Of a DNA stretch of 64,000 nucleotides, positions 8,323-17,073 are shown piece after piece. The stretch is from positions 1,116,001 to 1,180,000 of the forward strand of contig NZ_CP013387.1 of assembly GCF_001523745.2 (NCBI RefSeq), given 5' to 3'. The DNA comes from Burkholderia mayonis. Its GTDB lineage: Bacteria > Pseudomonadota > Gammaproteobacteria > Burkholderiales > Burkholderiaceae. How positions within the stretch are numbered: position 1 is the stretch's first letter; each line of letters starts with the position of its first letter. Under the pieces are notes generated by a model. It did no database searches. It had not been told where the DNA came from and saw only the letters and a list, made by a program, of their open reading frames with translations. A program made the translations under genes and the position numbers.

Positions 8323-9810
8323 ATGTCGGATTTGTCAGGTTATTCGAATGCGGAGACTCGGGCGGCGTCCGGCGGGCCGGGCGGGAAGCCCGCGCTGGCG
8401 GCGGGTGCGGTGGGTTTTCCGACGGCGCTCGCGAGCGCCGTCGGTCTCATCATGGCGAGCCCGGTGATCCTGACCGCGACGTCCGGTTTCGGGATGGGCG
8501 GCTGGGCGTTCGCGGTCGCGATGATCATCGCGTTCGTGATGATGCAGGCGCAGGCGACGACGTTCTCCGAAGCGGCGGCGATGCTGCCCACGGCCGGCTC
8601 GGTCTACGACTACCTGTCGTGCGGGCTCGGCCGCTTCTGGGCGATCACCGGCACGATTTCCGCGTACTTCCTCGTCCACGTGTTCGCCGGCACGGCGGAG
8701 ACGATCCTGAGCGGCATCATGGCGCTCGTCAACTTCGAGTCGCTGAACGCCGCGTTCGAGCGGCACAACAGCGCGTGGCTCGTCGGCGTCGGCCTCGTCA
8801 CGACGTTCGCGATCACCAACATCATCGGCATCAAGGTGTTCAGCAGGCTCGAGATCGTGCTGACGATCGGCATGTGGCTGTCGCTGATGATCTTCGGCGT
8901 GCTCGGGCTCGCGGCCGCGCCCGCCGTTCATCTCGACGGCTGGTTCGGGCGCTCGGAGGTCGGCGCGTCCGTGCCGGCCGTGCTGTCGCTCGTCGGGATG
9001 GCGATGTTCATGTTCGTCGGCTGCGAGTTCGTCACGCCGCTCGCGCCCGAGATGAAGACGCCCGGCAAGACGATTCCGCGCGCGATGGCGCTCGGGCTCG
9101 CCGGCGTCGCAATCTGCATGTTCCTCTACGGCGCGGCGATCAAGCGCCAGGTGCCGAACGTCGCGGTGACGCCGGACGGCCTCACGCATCTGCTCGACAC
9201 GCCGGGCGCGATTCCCGCATTCGCGCTGCAGGTGCTCGGCCCGTTCGGACGCGTGTGGTTCGGCGTCGCGTTCCTGTTCGCCGGCGCGGCGACGATCAAC
9301 ACGCTGATGGCGGGCCTGCCGCGCATCCTGTACGGGATGGCGGTCGACGGCGCGCTGCCGAAGTGCTTCGCCTACCTGCATCCGCGCTTCAGGACGCCCG
9401 TCGTCGGCATCGTCGCGGCGGCCGCCGTGCCGATCCTGCATGCGTGGATCATCCACGGCGATCTCGACAGCATCATGCACCTCGTGCTCGCCGCGACCTG
9501 CGCATGGGGCACCGCGTATCTGCTCGTCACGCTGTCGGTCGTGATGCTGCGGATTCGCCGCCCGGACCTGCCGCGGCCGTACCGGTCGCCGTGGTTTCCG
9601 CTGCCGCAGATCGTGTCGAGCGTCGGCATCGTGCTCGCGATCTGGTATATCGCGCCGCCGGGGATGAACAGCCGCGACATCTACGTGCCGTTCGGCACGA
9701 TGCTCGGGCTCACCGCGCTCTATGCGTTGTTCTGGACGCTCGTCGTGCAGCGCAAGCATCCGTTCAAGCCGGTGCCCGTCGAAGAAGTGTTGCGCAACGA
9801 GCACGTCTGA
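8323..9810 (+). CDS. APC-family amino acid/amine permease
   Basis: A 495-residue integral membrane protein with about twelve hydrophobic segments. The first has the APC hallmark of small residues (SAVGLIMASPVILTATSGFG) and is followed by the helix 2 segment ATTFSEAAAMLPTAGSVYDY. It is an inner-membrane importer, most likely of the amine or amino acid degraded by the neighbouring enzymes. The ATG at 8323 follows AGGAGACGAGG. The stop overlaps the start of the next gene (TGATG), so the pair is translationally coupled. Confidence 0.9.
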   Translation: MSDLSGYSNAETRAASGGPGGKPALAAGAVGFPTALASAVGLIMASPVILTATSGFGMGGWAFAVAMIIAFVMMQAQATTFSEAAAMLPTAGSVYDYLSCGLGRFWAITGTISAYFLVHVFAGTAETILSGIMALVNFESLNAAFERHNSAWLVGVGLVTTFAITNIIGIKVFSRLEIVLTIGMWLSLMIFGVLGLAAAPAVHLDGWFGRSEVGASVPAVLSLVGMAMFMFVGCEFVTPLAPEMKTPGKTIPRAMALGLAGVAICMFLYGAAIKRQVPNVAVTPDGLTHLLDTPGAIPAFALQVLGPFGRVWFGVAFLFAGAATINTLMAGLPRILYGMAVDGALPKCFAYLHPRFRTPVVGIVAAAAVPILHAWIIHGDLDSIMHLVLAATCAWGTAYLLVTLSVVMLRIRRPDLPRPYRSPWFPLPQIVSSVGIVLAIWYIAPPGMNSRDIYVPFGTMLGLTALYALFWTLVVQRKHPFKPVPVEEVLRNEHV

Positions 9811-10430
9811 TGAGCAGGCGAACGTTGGCGATTGGCAGCGTCGCGCCCGCGGCCGGATGGCGGCGCTGGCTCGCGCCGGGCCCGGTGCCGGGTTATCGGC
9901 GCGGCGCGACGCTCGTGCGCGTGGCCGCGGATCTGGATGCGGCACTCTCGATGCCGGACAACGGCGCCGCCGCGCGGATGATGTTGAGCGACGGCATCGC
10001 GCTGCGCGCCGCCGAGCGCGTCGACCGGCAATTTCTGCTGCATACGGTCAGCGTGCAATTGGAGCGGACGCTTGCGGGACCCGATGCGAACGGCTCGGCG
10101 TCAATCGCCCCGAGCGGCTGGGTGCGTCGCGGGCCGGTCGCGGCGACGGTCGCGCGCGGTGCCGGCGCGCATTTCGCGGCGCACGTCGCGACGCTGCTCG
10201 CGATGCCCGCGCTCGGCGCGCCGCTCGCGGCGCTCGATCTGACATACTGTGAAATCGTCGCGGACGGCCCGCGCTGGATGCTGCGCATCGTGCCGTTCGG
10301 CGGCAGCGAAGTGGTCGGCCGGATGCCGTCGTTTCGGCGCTACTTGCGTCTAGCCGGCGCGCAGCGCGATGCGCTGCGTGCCGCGTTCGCGGGCTTCGAA
10401 GCCGCGCTTGCGCGCGTGTCGGGCGACTGA
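9810..10430 (+). CDS. DUF3156-family protein
   Basis: A 206-residue soluble protein without signal or membrane segments. It resembles proteins of DUF3156, which I know mainly as partners of amino-acid permeases; no function is established. Distinctive parts are LDLTYCEIVADGPRWMLRI and MPSFRRYLRL. Its start codon overlaps the permease stop, which supports a role tied to the transporter. The family call is from memory and needs a profile search. Confidence 0.6.
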   Translation: MSRRTLAIGSVAPAAGWRRWLAPGPVPGYRRGATLVRVAADLDAALSMPDNGAAARMMLSDGIALRAAERVDRQFLLHTVSVQLERTLAGPDANGSASIAPSGWVRRGPVAATVARGAGAHFAAHVATLLAMPALGAPLAALDLTYCEIVADGPRWMLRIVPFGGSEVVGRMPSFRRYLRLAGAQRDALRAAFAGFEAALARVSGD

Positions 10431-10517
10431 TGCCGGCCCGCCGGACGAACGGGCACGCCGCGCAGGCGCATGCAGGCGCCGTTCGTCACGCCGCATCGGA
10501 ATTCTCTGGAGGCATCC

Positions 10518-11456
10518 ATGTTGTTCCAGTCGCGTTCGCTCGAAGACGTCCACGATCACGGACTTGCCATTGCCGGCTGGCGCCAGGTCTACCGGCAGAT
10601 GACGCCCGGCCGCTTCAAGGGTACGGTCACGCAGGTTTTGTATGACGATTTCCATTTCTTCCGCGAAACGACGAACCGCCGCGTCGCGCAGACGGGCATG
10701 TCGCCGGAGGGGCGCACGTCGCTCGCGGTGCCGGTGCTCGCGCCGCTCTCGGGGACGTTCCAGCGGCAGCACGTCGACGGCTACGCGCTCCTCGCGCTGC
10801 GCCCCGGCGAGGATTTCGAATTCCATACGCCCGAGGGGATGCGGCTCGTCGGCATCAGCGCTGCTCCGGACATGATCGATGAGCTGTGCGAAGCCGAGTT
10901 CGGGACGCGCGAGAGCCGCCCGCCGCGGCACGTGATCCGCCTGACGGACGAGCAGGGCGCGGCGCTCGGCGCGCGCCTGTCGTCGTATATCGACGATGCG
11001 CAGCAAAACCCAGCGTGGCTCGAATACGACGCGACCCGCAAGATGTTCCGCGACGCGATGCTCGGTGTGTTCCTCGACGCGCTCGCGGGCGCGGTCGGCG
11101 AAGCACGGCGCGACATCACGCATGCGACGTACAGCGACATCGTCAGGCGCTGCGAGCGCTATCTTTGGGCGCGGCCCGAAGAGCCCGTGACGGTGCTCGA
11201 GCTGTGCCGCGCGCTGCGCTGCAGCCGACGCACGCTGCAGACGAGCTTCCAGCGTGTCGCCGACGTGACGCCCGTCACGTACCTGCGCACGATCCGCCTG
11301 AACGCGGTGCGCCGTTTGCTGCGCACGACGTCCGCCGACGCACTGTGCGTCGGCGAGGCCGCGGCGCGGTGGGGCTTCACGCATCTCGGCTATTTCGCGC
11401 GCGGATATCGCGATCTGTTCGGCGAACTGCCGTCGCAGACGCTGCGCTTGTCCTGA
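10518..11456 (+). CDS. AraC-family transcriptional regulator
   Basis: A 312-residue activator. The C-terminal 110 residues contain the two AraC helix-turn-helices (LCRALRCSRRTLQTSFQRV and AAARWGFTHLGYFARGYRDL). The N-terminal domain resembles the EutR/FeaR-like regulators that sense amines and aldehydes. The ATG at 10518 is preceded by TGGAGG; an upstream in-frame ATG lacks a ribosome site. It lies between the permease pair and the porin, both preceded by the shared TGCCAATTTG motif, so it is the best candidate for the regulator of the locus. Confidence 0.9.
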   Translation: MLFQSRSLEDVHDHGLAIAGWRQVYRQMTPGRFKGTVTQVLYDDFHFFRETTNRRVAQTGMSPEGRTSLAVPVLAPLSGTFQRQHVDGYALLALRPGEDFEFHTPEGMRLVGISAAPDMIDELCEAEFGTRESRPPRHVIRLTDEQGAALGARLSSYIDDAQQNPAWLEYDATRKMFRDAMLGVFLDALAGAVGEARRDITHATYSDIVRRCERYLWARPEEPVTVLELCRALRCSRRTLQTSFQRVADVTPVTYLRTIRLNAVRRLLRTTSADALCVGEAAARWGFTHLGYFARGYRDLFGELPSQTLRLS

Positions 11457-11568
11457 GCATCCGTATCGCGCGCGCCGCGCGCATCACATGCGCCGCGTGC
11501 CTCATGCGCGCGAAGCGGCGATATGCGCATTCGCCGTTCCATGCCTGTTCCGCGCGTCGCTGACGCAT

Positions 11569-11585
11569 TTGCCAATTTGGGATAC
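11569..11585 (+). promoter_or_regulatory. shared upstream motif, copy 3
   Basis: TTGCCAATTTGGGATAC, about 94 bases before the porin start. The core TGCCAATTTG is identical to the copies at 5198 and 8248; the right part diverges (GGATA for CGCTA). Confidence 0.45.
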
Positions 11586-11678
11586 CGGGCGAAGATTTTC
11601 GCTGGATAGAGTGCCTCCACCGCCGCCGATCGAGTCGATCGATTGGCAATCCAAATCAACGACGGGAGGTGAGGGGAC

Positions 11679-12881
11679 ATGAGGATCAGGACCTGGATCG
11701 CGGCCGGCGTCGCCGGCGCGGCCGCCGCGCCCGCTTGCGCGCAAAGCAGCGTGACGCTGTACGGCACGGTGGATACCGGCATCATCTATTCGACGAACCA
11801 GCAGTTCACGCGCGCGGACGGCAGTGTGAGCGGCGGCCACGCGTGGCAGATGGGCGGTGGGAATCTGGTGCCGTCGCGCTGGGGACTGCAGGGTGCGGAG
11901 GCGCTCGGCGGCGGATTGAAGGCAGTGTTCGCGCTCGAGCAGCAGTTCCTGTCGGCGAACGGTCAGGCGCTGCAGGGCGGTGCGGCGTTCAGCCGGCAGG
12001 CGTGGGTCGGCTTGCGTCATGACGCGTACGGCACGCTCGGCCTCGGACGCCAATACGATTCGTACACCGATACGCTCGGCGCATACGTGTCGAGCAACAG
12101 TTGGGCGACGCCGTACGGCTCGCATCTCGGCGACGTCGATAATCTGAACGCGGCGTTCAACTTCAACAACGCGGTCAAGTTCACGAGCGCCGATTTCCAC
12201 GGCCTGACGTTCGGCGGCACGTTCAGCTTCGGCAGTCAGGCGGGGAATTTCTCGGCGCGTCGCGGCTATTCGGTCGCCGCCTCATACAATCGCGCACCGG
12301 TCTCGTTCGGCGTCGGCTATTTGAATCTTCGGCAGCCGCTCGACGCGGCGCTCGGCGGCGCAAGCGGATACATCGGCGATTTCGCGTGCGGCAACGCGGG
12401 CGCGATGTACTGCCTGCTGCAGGATGCGGCGTCGATGAAGGCGTTCGGCGTCGGCGCCTCGATCGCTTTCGGCGACGGGGCCGTCGCGCTGACCTATACG
12501 CACACCCGCTTGGGCAACAGCGCGTATTTCGCGACTTCGACGCATCCGCAGCGGGCGTCGATCGCATTCGACATCGCCGAGCTGAACGCGACGTATGCGT
12601 TCACGCCGATGCTGCGCGGCGGCGTCGCGTACATCTTCAACAACGCGAAGACGGACAGCCGAGGGACGACGCGCTTTCACCAATTGAACGTCGGTGCGAA
12701 CTACAGTCTGTCGAAGCAGACCGCGCTCTATGCTGTTGCGATTGGTCAGATCGCATCGGGCCAAGGGCTCGGTACCGGCGCGAACGGCGCGCCCGCGAAC
12801 TACGCGCAGATTCCCGTGCTCGCGAACAGCAATTCGAGTCGGCAGCTCGCGGTGCTGGCGGGAGTGAAGGTCGATTTCTGA
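11679..12881 (+). CDS. Gram-negative porin
   Basis: A 400-residue outer-membrane porin of the neisserial/burkholderial type. The signal peptide ends in ACAQ, then SSVTLYGTVDTGI opens the first beta strand. RWGLQGAEALGGGLKAVF and SRQAWVGL are the family's loop/strand motifs, and the protein ends in Phe (VKVDF), as outer-membrane beta barrels do. The ATG at 11679 follows GGGAGGTGAGG. The upstream shared motif links it to the permease and dehydrogenase, so it probably admits the same substrate. Confidence 0.93.
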   Translation: MRIRTWIAAGVAGAAAAPACAQSSVTLYGTVDTGIIYSTNQQFTRADGSVSGGHAWQMGGGNLVPSRWGLQGAEALGGGLKAVFALEQQFLSANGQALQGGAAFSRQAWVGLRHDAYGTLGLGRQYDSYTDTLGAYVSSNSWATPYGSHLGDVDNLNAAFNFNNAVKFTSADFHGLTFGGTFSFGSQAGNFSARRGYSVAASYNRAPVSFGVGYLNLRQPLDAALGGASGYIGDFACGNAGAMYCLLQDAASMKAFGVGASIAFGDGAVALTYTHTRLGNSAYFATSTHPQRASIAFDIAELNATYAFTPMLRGGVAYIFNNAKTDSRGTTRFHQLNVGANYSLSKQTALYAVAIGQIASGQGLGTGANGAPANYAQIPVLANSNSSRQLAVLAGVKVDF

Positions 12882-13022
12882 CGGGCGAAGTCCCTGTAGG
12901 CCGTGTTTCAGGCGCGAGGACATTCTCCATTTCGGCGCGAGCCGCATGAGGAGCGTCGCGTGCCGCTACGTTGGCGCATGGTGCGGCAACAAGCGATTGC
13001 GTGTCATCGGCCGGGGCCGCCA

Positions 13023-13480
13023 ATGGACGAAACGAATCGCATGCCGAGACAAGCCGGTCATCGCGACGTGCGGGCGATTTGTTCGCTGAAGCGAGCGGCA
13101 TATGCTAAATGGATTTTGATAATCGGCCGCGAGCCCGGGCCGATTGCTGTGGGCCATTCGGAAGCGGTGCGGAATCACCTTGTCTACGTCATGGACGTCG
13201 ACGAGATTCCTGCGCGCCGACCGAACTGGTGCTCAACGACGACTACGTCCTGATAGAGAGCGTGGCGGTTCGGCCGGCGTATCAAGGGCCGTGCCTGGCT
13301 CGCCGATTGCTGGATCAAGCGGAACAGATGGCGGCGTCGAGCCGCCGTGCGGAGATCCGGCCGTACACGAACAAGCAGTTCGCGCGGGACGTCGGGATGT
13401 ACGTCAGCCCGGCTATCCGATAGATTGCGGAGAAGCACTCAAAGGCGGTCATCTCGTGCACTTCTCCAAGCGGGTCCGAT
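13023..13480 (+). pseudogene. decayed GNAT acetyltransferase
   Basis: Three frames must be joined to read one acetyltransferase. The first runs from the ATG at 13023 (RDVRAICSLKRAAYAKWI) to about 13230. The second gives the acetyl-CoA region (VLNDDYVLIESVAVRPAYQG, then ARRLLDQAEQ) and stops at 13423. The third supplies the usual ending GGHLVHFSKRV near 13470. At least two frameshifts make the gene non-functional. Confidence 0.75.
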
Positions 13481-13548
13481 GCCGATGCGCCGCGCTGAGA
13501 TGCCGCCCCTGCGGAATGCCGCTCAACTGCGCGGCGTTGCCGCTATGC

Positions 13549-14160
13549 CTAGCGCGTCGCGATCGCGACCGCAGCGCCCGCCATCGCGGCCGCGCTCGTG
13601 CGATTGGCCGCCTTCACCGCGCGACGGCTCGTCAGCAGTTTGCGGGCGCGCGTCGCGAGCAACGCCCATGCGCAGTCGATTGCGATCAATACGACCAGCA
13701 GCGTCGGTGTCAACTCGAGCCATGCAACGGCGCCGACGTGCGACAGGTCGACCATCGTCGGCAGCAGCGCGACGTAGAAAATCATGATTTTCGGGTTGCC
13801 CAGCGTGACCGCAAGGCCGGCCAGAAACATGCGCAACGGCGATTGTCCGCTCGGAAGCGCATCGGATCGCACGTCGGACGGCGCGAACCACATCTTCCAC
13901 GCGAGGAACAACAAATAGGCGATGCCGACGAACTTCAGCACGAGAAAGCCGACCGCGAACGTGCGCGCGACCACGGCAAGGCCGGCTACCGCGCACGTGA
14001 GCCAGATCACTTCGCCGAGCCACATTGCCGCCAGGAACGGCAAGATGTCGCGAAACCCGTTCGTCAGCACGCGGGCAACCAGTGCGGCGATGCTCGGGCC
14101 GGGCGAACCGGCTGCGATCAGCAGCGCGGCGGCGAATACGGCCAGGCTGGACAGCGATAT
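13549..14160 (-). CDS. LysE-family exporter, apparent ATA start
   Basis: A 203-residue inner-membrane protein with about six hydrophobic segments and the LysE/RhtB signature AAGSPGPSIAALVARV near the N-terminus, then GNPKIMIFYVALLP. Such proteins export amino acids or related small molecules. Homology begins with SLSSLAVFAAALL. At the place of the expected ATG stands ATA (14160-14158), seven bases after a clean AGGAG. No ATG, GTG or TTG fits better nearby; the next in-frame ATG is at 14250 and far from a ribosome site. The gene may be silenced or inefficiently translated by a G-to-A change. Confidence 0.75.
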   Translation of the reverse strand: MSLSSLAVFAAALLIAAGSPGPSIAALVARVLTNGFRDILPFLAAMWLGEVIWLTCAVAGLAVVARTFAVGFLVLKFVGIAYLLFLAWKMWFAPSDVRSDALPSGQSPLRMFLAGLAVTLGNPKIMIFYVALLPTMVDLSHVGAVAWLELTPTLLVVLIAIDCAWALLATRARKLLTSRRAVKAANRTSAAAMAGAAVAIATR

Positions 14161-14256
14161 GTCGAATCTCCTGTTGCAATGCGCGATGGCGGCAGGTGCG
14201 AGGAATTGATTATAGTGGCGCGGCTCAAACCCGATCGACTCCTTAGCCATTCGACA

Positions 14257-14808
14257 GTGACCGAACTCGACTCCGCCACGCAACGAATTCCGATCCGCAT
14301 CCGTGCCGCGCGCGCGGACGAAGCCCCGCTGCTGGCCGACATCGAAGCCGCCGCTGCGCAGCGTTTCAACGACATCGGCATGCCGCACATCGCGTCGAGC
14401 CCGCCGACCGACCTCGCCGATCTGCGCGCGCGGATCGACGCCGGCCGCGCGCTCGTCGCCGTCGATGCCGACGAGCGCATCGCCGGTTTTGCGATATACA
14501 GGATGCTCGACGCGTCGCGTCTCTATCTCGAGGAGGTGGACGTGGCGCCCGAGCATGCGGGACGGCGAATCGGCTCCATGCTGATCGATGCCGTCGCGGG
14601 GCGGGCTCGCGGGGCGGGCGCGCGGCAGATCGTGCTCTCGACGTTCCGGCACGTGCCGTGGAACGCGCCTTATTACCGCTGCCTCGGCTTCATTGATCTC
14701 GACGACGAAGCGCTCGATCCCGCTCTGACCGCGGTACGCGCGGCGCACGTCGCGCACGGGCTCGACGAATCGCAGCGCGTGTTCATGAGTTGCTCGCTTG
14801 GCGATTAG
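14257..14808 (+). CDS. GNAT-family N-acetyltransferase
   Basis: A 183-residue acetyltransferase. The acetyl-CoA binding stretch is LYLEEVDVAPEHAGRRIGSM, followed by the alpha helix MLIDAVAGRARGAGA and a C-terminal YYRCLGF motif, all in GNAT order. I chose the GTG at 14257 (VTELDSATQR), since homology starts at IPIRIRAARADEAPLL and no ATG lies just upstream. It is divergent from the LysE gene with 96 bases between them. The substrate is unknown. Confidence 0.82.
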   Translation: MTELDSATQRIPIRIRAARADEAPLLADIEAAAAQRFNDIGMPHIASSPPTDLADLRARIDAGRALVAVDADERIAGFAIYRMLDASRLYLEEVDVAPEHAGRRIGSMLIDAVAGRARGAGARQIVLSTFRHVPWNAPYYRCLGFIDLDDEALDPALTAVRAAHVAHGLDESQRVFMSCSLGD

Positions 14809-14945
14809 CCGACTGGCGTCGCCATTGGCGGCGAATGCGCGACACCCATCGGACTGACGACGCTTGACCACCGACCGTCGACCTCAGAGCCCCGAGCCCC
14901 GAGCCCGAACCGCCCACAATCAGGCGGCCCGTTCCCGAGACAGTC

Positions 14946-16007
14946 TCACGCCGCGCTTTCCAGCGCCGGATAGTCCGTATATCCCGTTTCGCCTTCGGAG
15001 TAAAAGGTCGCCGAGTTCGGCTGGTTGAGCGGCGCATTCAGCTCGAAGCGGCGCGGCAGATCCGGATTCGCAATGAAGAGCTTGCCCCACGCGACCGCGT
15101 CCGCGCGTCCGGTTTCGAGCGCCCCCTGCGCATTTTCGAGCGTGAAGTTCTCGTTCGCGATGAACGGCCCGCCGAACGCTTCCTTCAACTGCGGGCCGAG
15201 GGAATCGCCGCCGAACGATTCGCGCGCGAACAAGAACGCGATGTTGCGGCGTCCGAGCGCTTGCGCGACATAGCCGAACGTCGCCGCGGGGTTCGAATCG
15301 CCCATCGTATGCGAATCGCCGCGCGGCGCCAGATGCACGCCGACGCGCGCCGCGCCCCAGACGTCGATCGCTTCGTCGACCACTTCGAGCAGCAGGCGCG
15401 CGCGATTCTCGATCGAGCCGCCGTACGCGTCGGTGCGGCGGTTCGAGCCGTCCTGCAGGAACTGATCGAGCAGATAGCCGTTCGCGCCATGCACTTCGAC
15501 GCCGTCGAAGCCGGCCGCGCGTGCGTTCTCGGCGCCGCGGCGGAACGCGGCGACGACGCTCGGGATTTCGTCGAGCTCGAGCGCGCGCGGCGTCACGTAG
15601 GGCCGCTGCGGGCGCACGAGGCTCACGTGGCCGCCGGGCGCGATCGCACTCGGCGCGACGGGCAGCGCGCCGTCGAGGAAGACCGGGTCGGACACACGGC
15701 CGACGTGCCAGAGCTGCAGGAAGATGCGGCCGCCGGCCGCGTGGACGGCGTCGGTCACGAGCCGCCAGCCCGCGACCTGTTCCGGCGACCAGATGCCCGG
15801 CGTGCTCGCGTAGCCGACGCCCTGCGGCGCGACCGACGTCGCCTCGCTGATGATGAGCCCTGCCGACGCTCGCTCCGCGTAATAGCGCGCCATCAGCGCG
15901 TTGGGAATGCGCGTGTTGCCGGCGCGGGCGCGGGTCAGCGGCGCCATGATGATGCGGTTCGGGAGCGTCAGGTCGCCGATGGTCAGCGGATCGAACAGAG
16001 AAGGCAT
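14946..16007 (-). CDS. Old-Yellow-Enzyme-family alkene reductase
   Basis: A 353-residue FMN-dependent ene-reductase of the NemA/xenobiotic reductase group. Typical motifs in order are SLFDPLTIGDLTLPNRIIMA, PLTRARA, QLWHVGR, the substrate pair His/Asn in VEVHGANGYLLDQFLQD, and GRADAVAWGKLFIANPDLP. It reduces activated alkenes, quinones or nitro compounds with NAD(P)H. It lies 50 bases downstream of an ArsR-type repressor gene on the same strand; this repressor-plus-reductase pair is common in proteobacteria and senses electrophiles. Confidence 0.93.
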   Translation of the reverse strand: MPSLFDPLTIGDLTLPNRIIMAPLTRARAGNTRIPNALMARYYAERASAGLIISEATSVAPQGVGYASTPGIWSPEQVAGWRLVTDAVHAAGGRIFLQLWHVGRVSDPVFLDGALPVAPSAIAPGGHVSLVRPQRPYVTPRALELDEIPSVVAAFRRGAENARAAGFDGVEVHGANGYLLDQFLQDGSNRRTDAYGGSIENRARLLLEVVDEAIDVWGAARVGVHLAPRGDSHTMGDSNPAATFGYVAQALGRRNIAFLFARESFGGDSLGPQLKEAFGGPFIANENFTLENAQGALETGRADAVAWGKLFIANPDLPRRFELNAPLNQPNSATFYSEGETGYTDYPALESAA

Positions 16008-16057
16008 GAGGAGACCTCTTCGAGTGTGGCTAAGCCCTTGCGGCGAATGGGCGGGTG

Positions 16058-16363
16058 TCAAAGGCCGCGATGCAGCGAATCGAGAAACGCTTGAATCACC
16101 GCGTCGTTGCGCTTGAAGAACGCCCATTGACCGACGCGGGTCGACGTGACGAGTCCGGCGCGCTCGAGCGTCGCGAGATGCGCGGACACAGTCGATTGCG
16201 ACAGTCCGCACAACGCATCGATCTGGCCCGCGCAGACGCCGTGCGAAAACGACCCTGCGCGCGATGCGGGAAAGTGCTTGTCCGGCTCCTTCAGCCACGC
16301 GAGGATCGCGCGGCGAACGGGGCTGGCGAGCGCTTTGTGGACTGCGTCGACATCGATGGTCAT
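16058..16363 (-). CDS. ArsR-family repressor
   Basis: A 101-residue winged-helix repressor: LASPVRRAILAWLKEP, then the recognition helix in LCGLSQSTVSAHLATLERAG and the wing VTSTRVGQWAFFKRN. It has one Cys in FSHGVCAGQIDALCG, so thiol modification by electrophiles is a possible signal rather than metal binding. It is the first gene of the operon with the ene-reductase. An inverted repeat that could be its operator lies about 45 bases upstream. Confidence 0.9.
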   Translation of the reverse strand: MTIDVDAVHKALASPVRRAILAWLKEPDKHFPASRAGSFSHGVCAGQIDALCGLSQSTVSAHLATLERAGLVTSTRVGQWAFFKRNDAVIQAFLDSLHRGL

Positions 16364-16407
16364 GGACAGGGCGATGGGATCGTGCGAATCGTCGGTTTCC
16401 GAAGCTT

Positions 16408-16427
16408 ATATCGGTCAATGACGATAT
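16408..16427. promoter_or_regulatory. candidate ArsR operator
   Basis: ATATCG-GTCAATGA-CGATAT, an inverted repeat 45 bases before the repressor start. Autoregulation through this site is inferred. Confidence 0.5.
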
Positions 16428-16665
16428 GAACAGCAACACTCTATTGACTAGGGGCGATAGAGACCTGCAATCGATGCGATAGCGGCTGAGGTCGCGCGGC
16501 GACGGGCGGCGGACCGCGCTCCGCGAGGGTATTGGCACGGTCGCCGGATGAACCGGAACCGCTCGCCGGGCGGCGAGCACGCGCGCGGCTCGTCGAAAGC
16601 CTAGGGTTGGCGCTTGCCGCGCACAACACGCTTCGCGGAAAGCAGCCGCACGCTCCGGAACGCGC
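16428..16665. other. non-coding gap
   Basis: Gap between the ArsR control region and the stop of the YXWGXW gene. I see no gene or clear structure in it. Confidence 0.4.
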
Positions 16666-17073
16666 TCAATTCCAGCGCCCGTCGATATGGATCCATGTTC
16701 CTCCCCGCTGCTGCCAATAGCCTGGCACCCAGCGATGGCCGGGGCGCTGCGCGACCCAGCGGCCCGGAATCCACACGTATCGGCCCCCGCGCCAGCCCCA
16801 GGAGCCGTTCGCCCACACATAGCCACGCGGGCGCGGGGGCGCGGGACGGCGCTCGTGACGAAGCGGCGGGGGCGGCCGGTTCGGACGATCGGGATACGGC
16901 GGCCGGGCGGGCTGCGTCTGCATCGGCGGGCGGTAATCGGGCGGTCGATAGCCGGGCGGCGACTGCGGTGGTCCAGGCGGCTGTTGAGCGGTCGCGGCGG
17001 CGCCGAAGCCGAGGCCGCCGGCAAGCGCGGTGCCGGCGAGCGAGAGCGTGCGAAGAAAATGGCGTCGATTCAT
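16666..17073 (-). CDS. YXWGXW-repeat secreted protein
   Basis: A 135-residue exported protein. It begins with a twin-arginine-like signal (NRRHFLRTLSLAGTALAGG), followed by a Pro-rich linker (PPGPPQSPPGYRPPDYRPP). The C-terminal half has Trp/Gly-rich segments (YVWANGSWGWRGGRYVWIPG, RWVPGYWQQRGGTWIHIDGR) of the YXWGXW type. Such small Burkholderiales proteins are abundant and of unknown role, probably in the periplasm or cell surface. The start ATG is that of MNRRHFLR; the longer frame upstream has no signal-like character. Confidence 0.85.
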   Translation of the reverse strand: MNRRHFLRTLSLAGTALAGGLGFGAAATAQQPPGPPQSPPGYRPPDYRPPMQTQPARPPYPDRPNRPPPPLRHERRPAPPRPRGYVWANGSWGWRGGRYVWIPGRWVAQRPGHRWVPGYWQQRGGTWIHIDGRWN

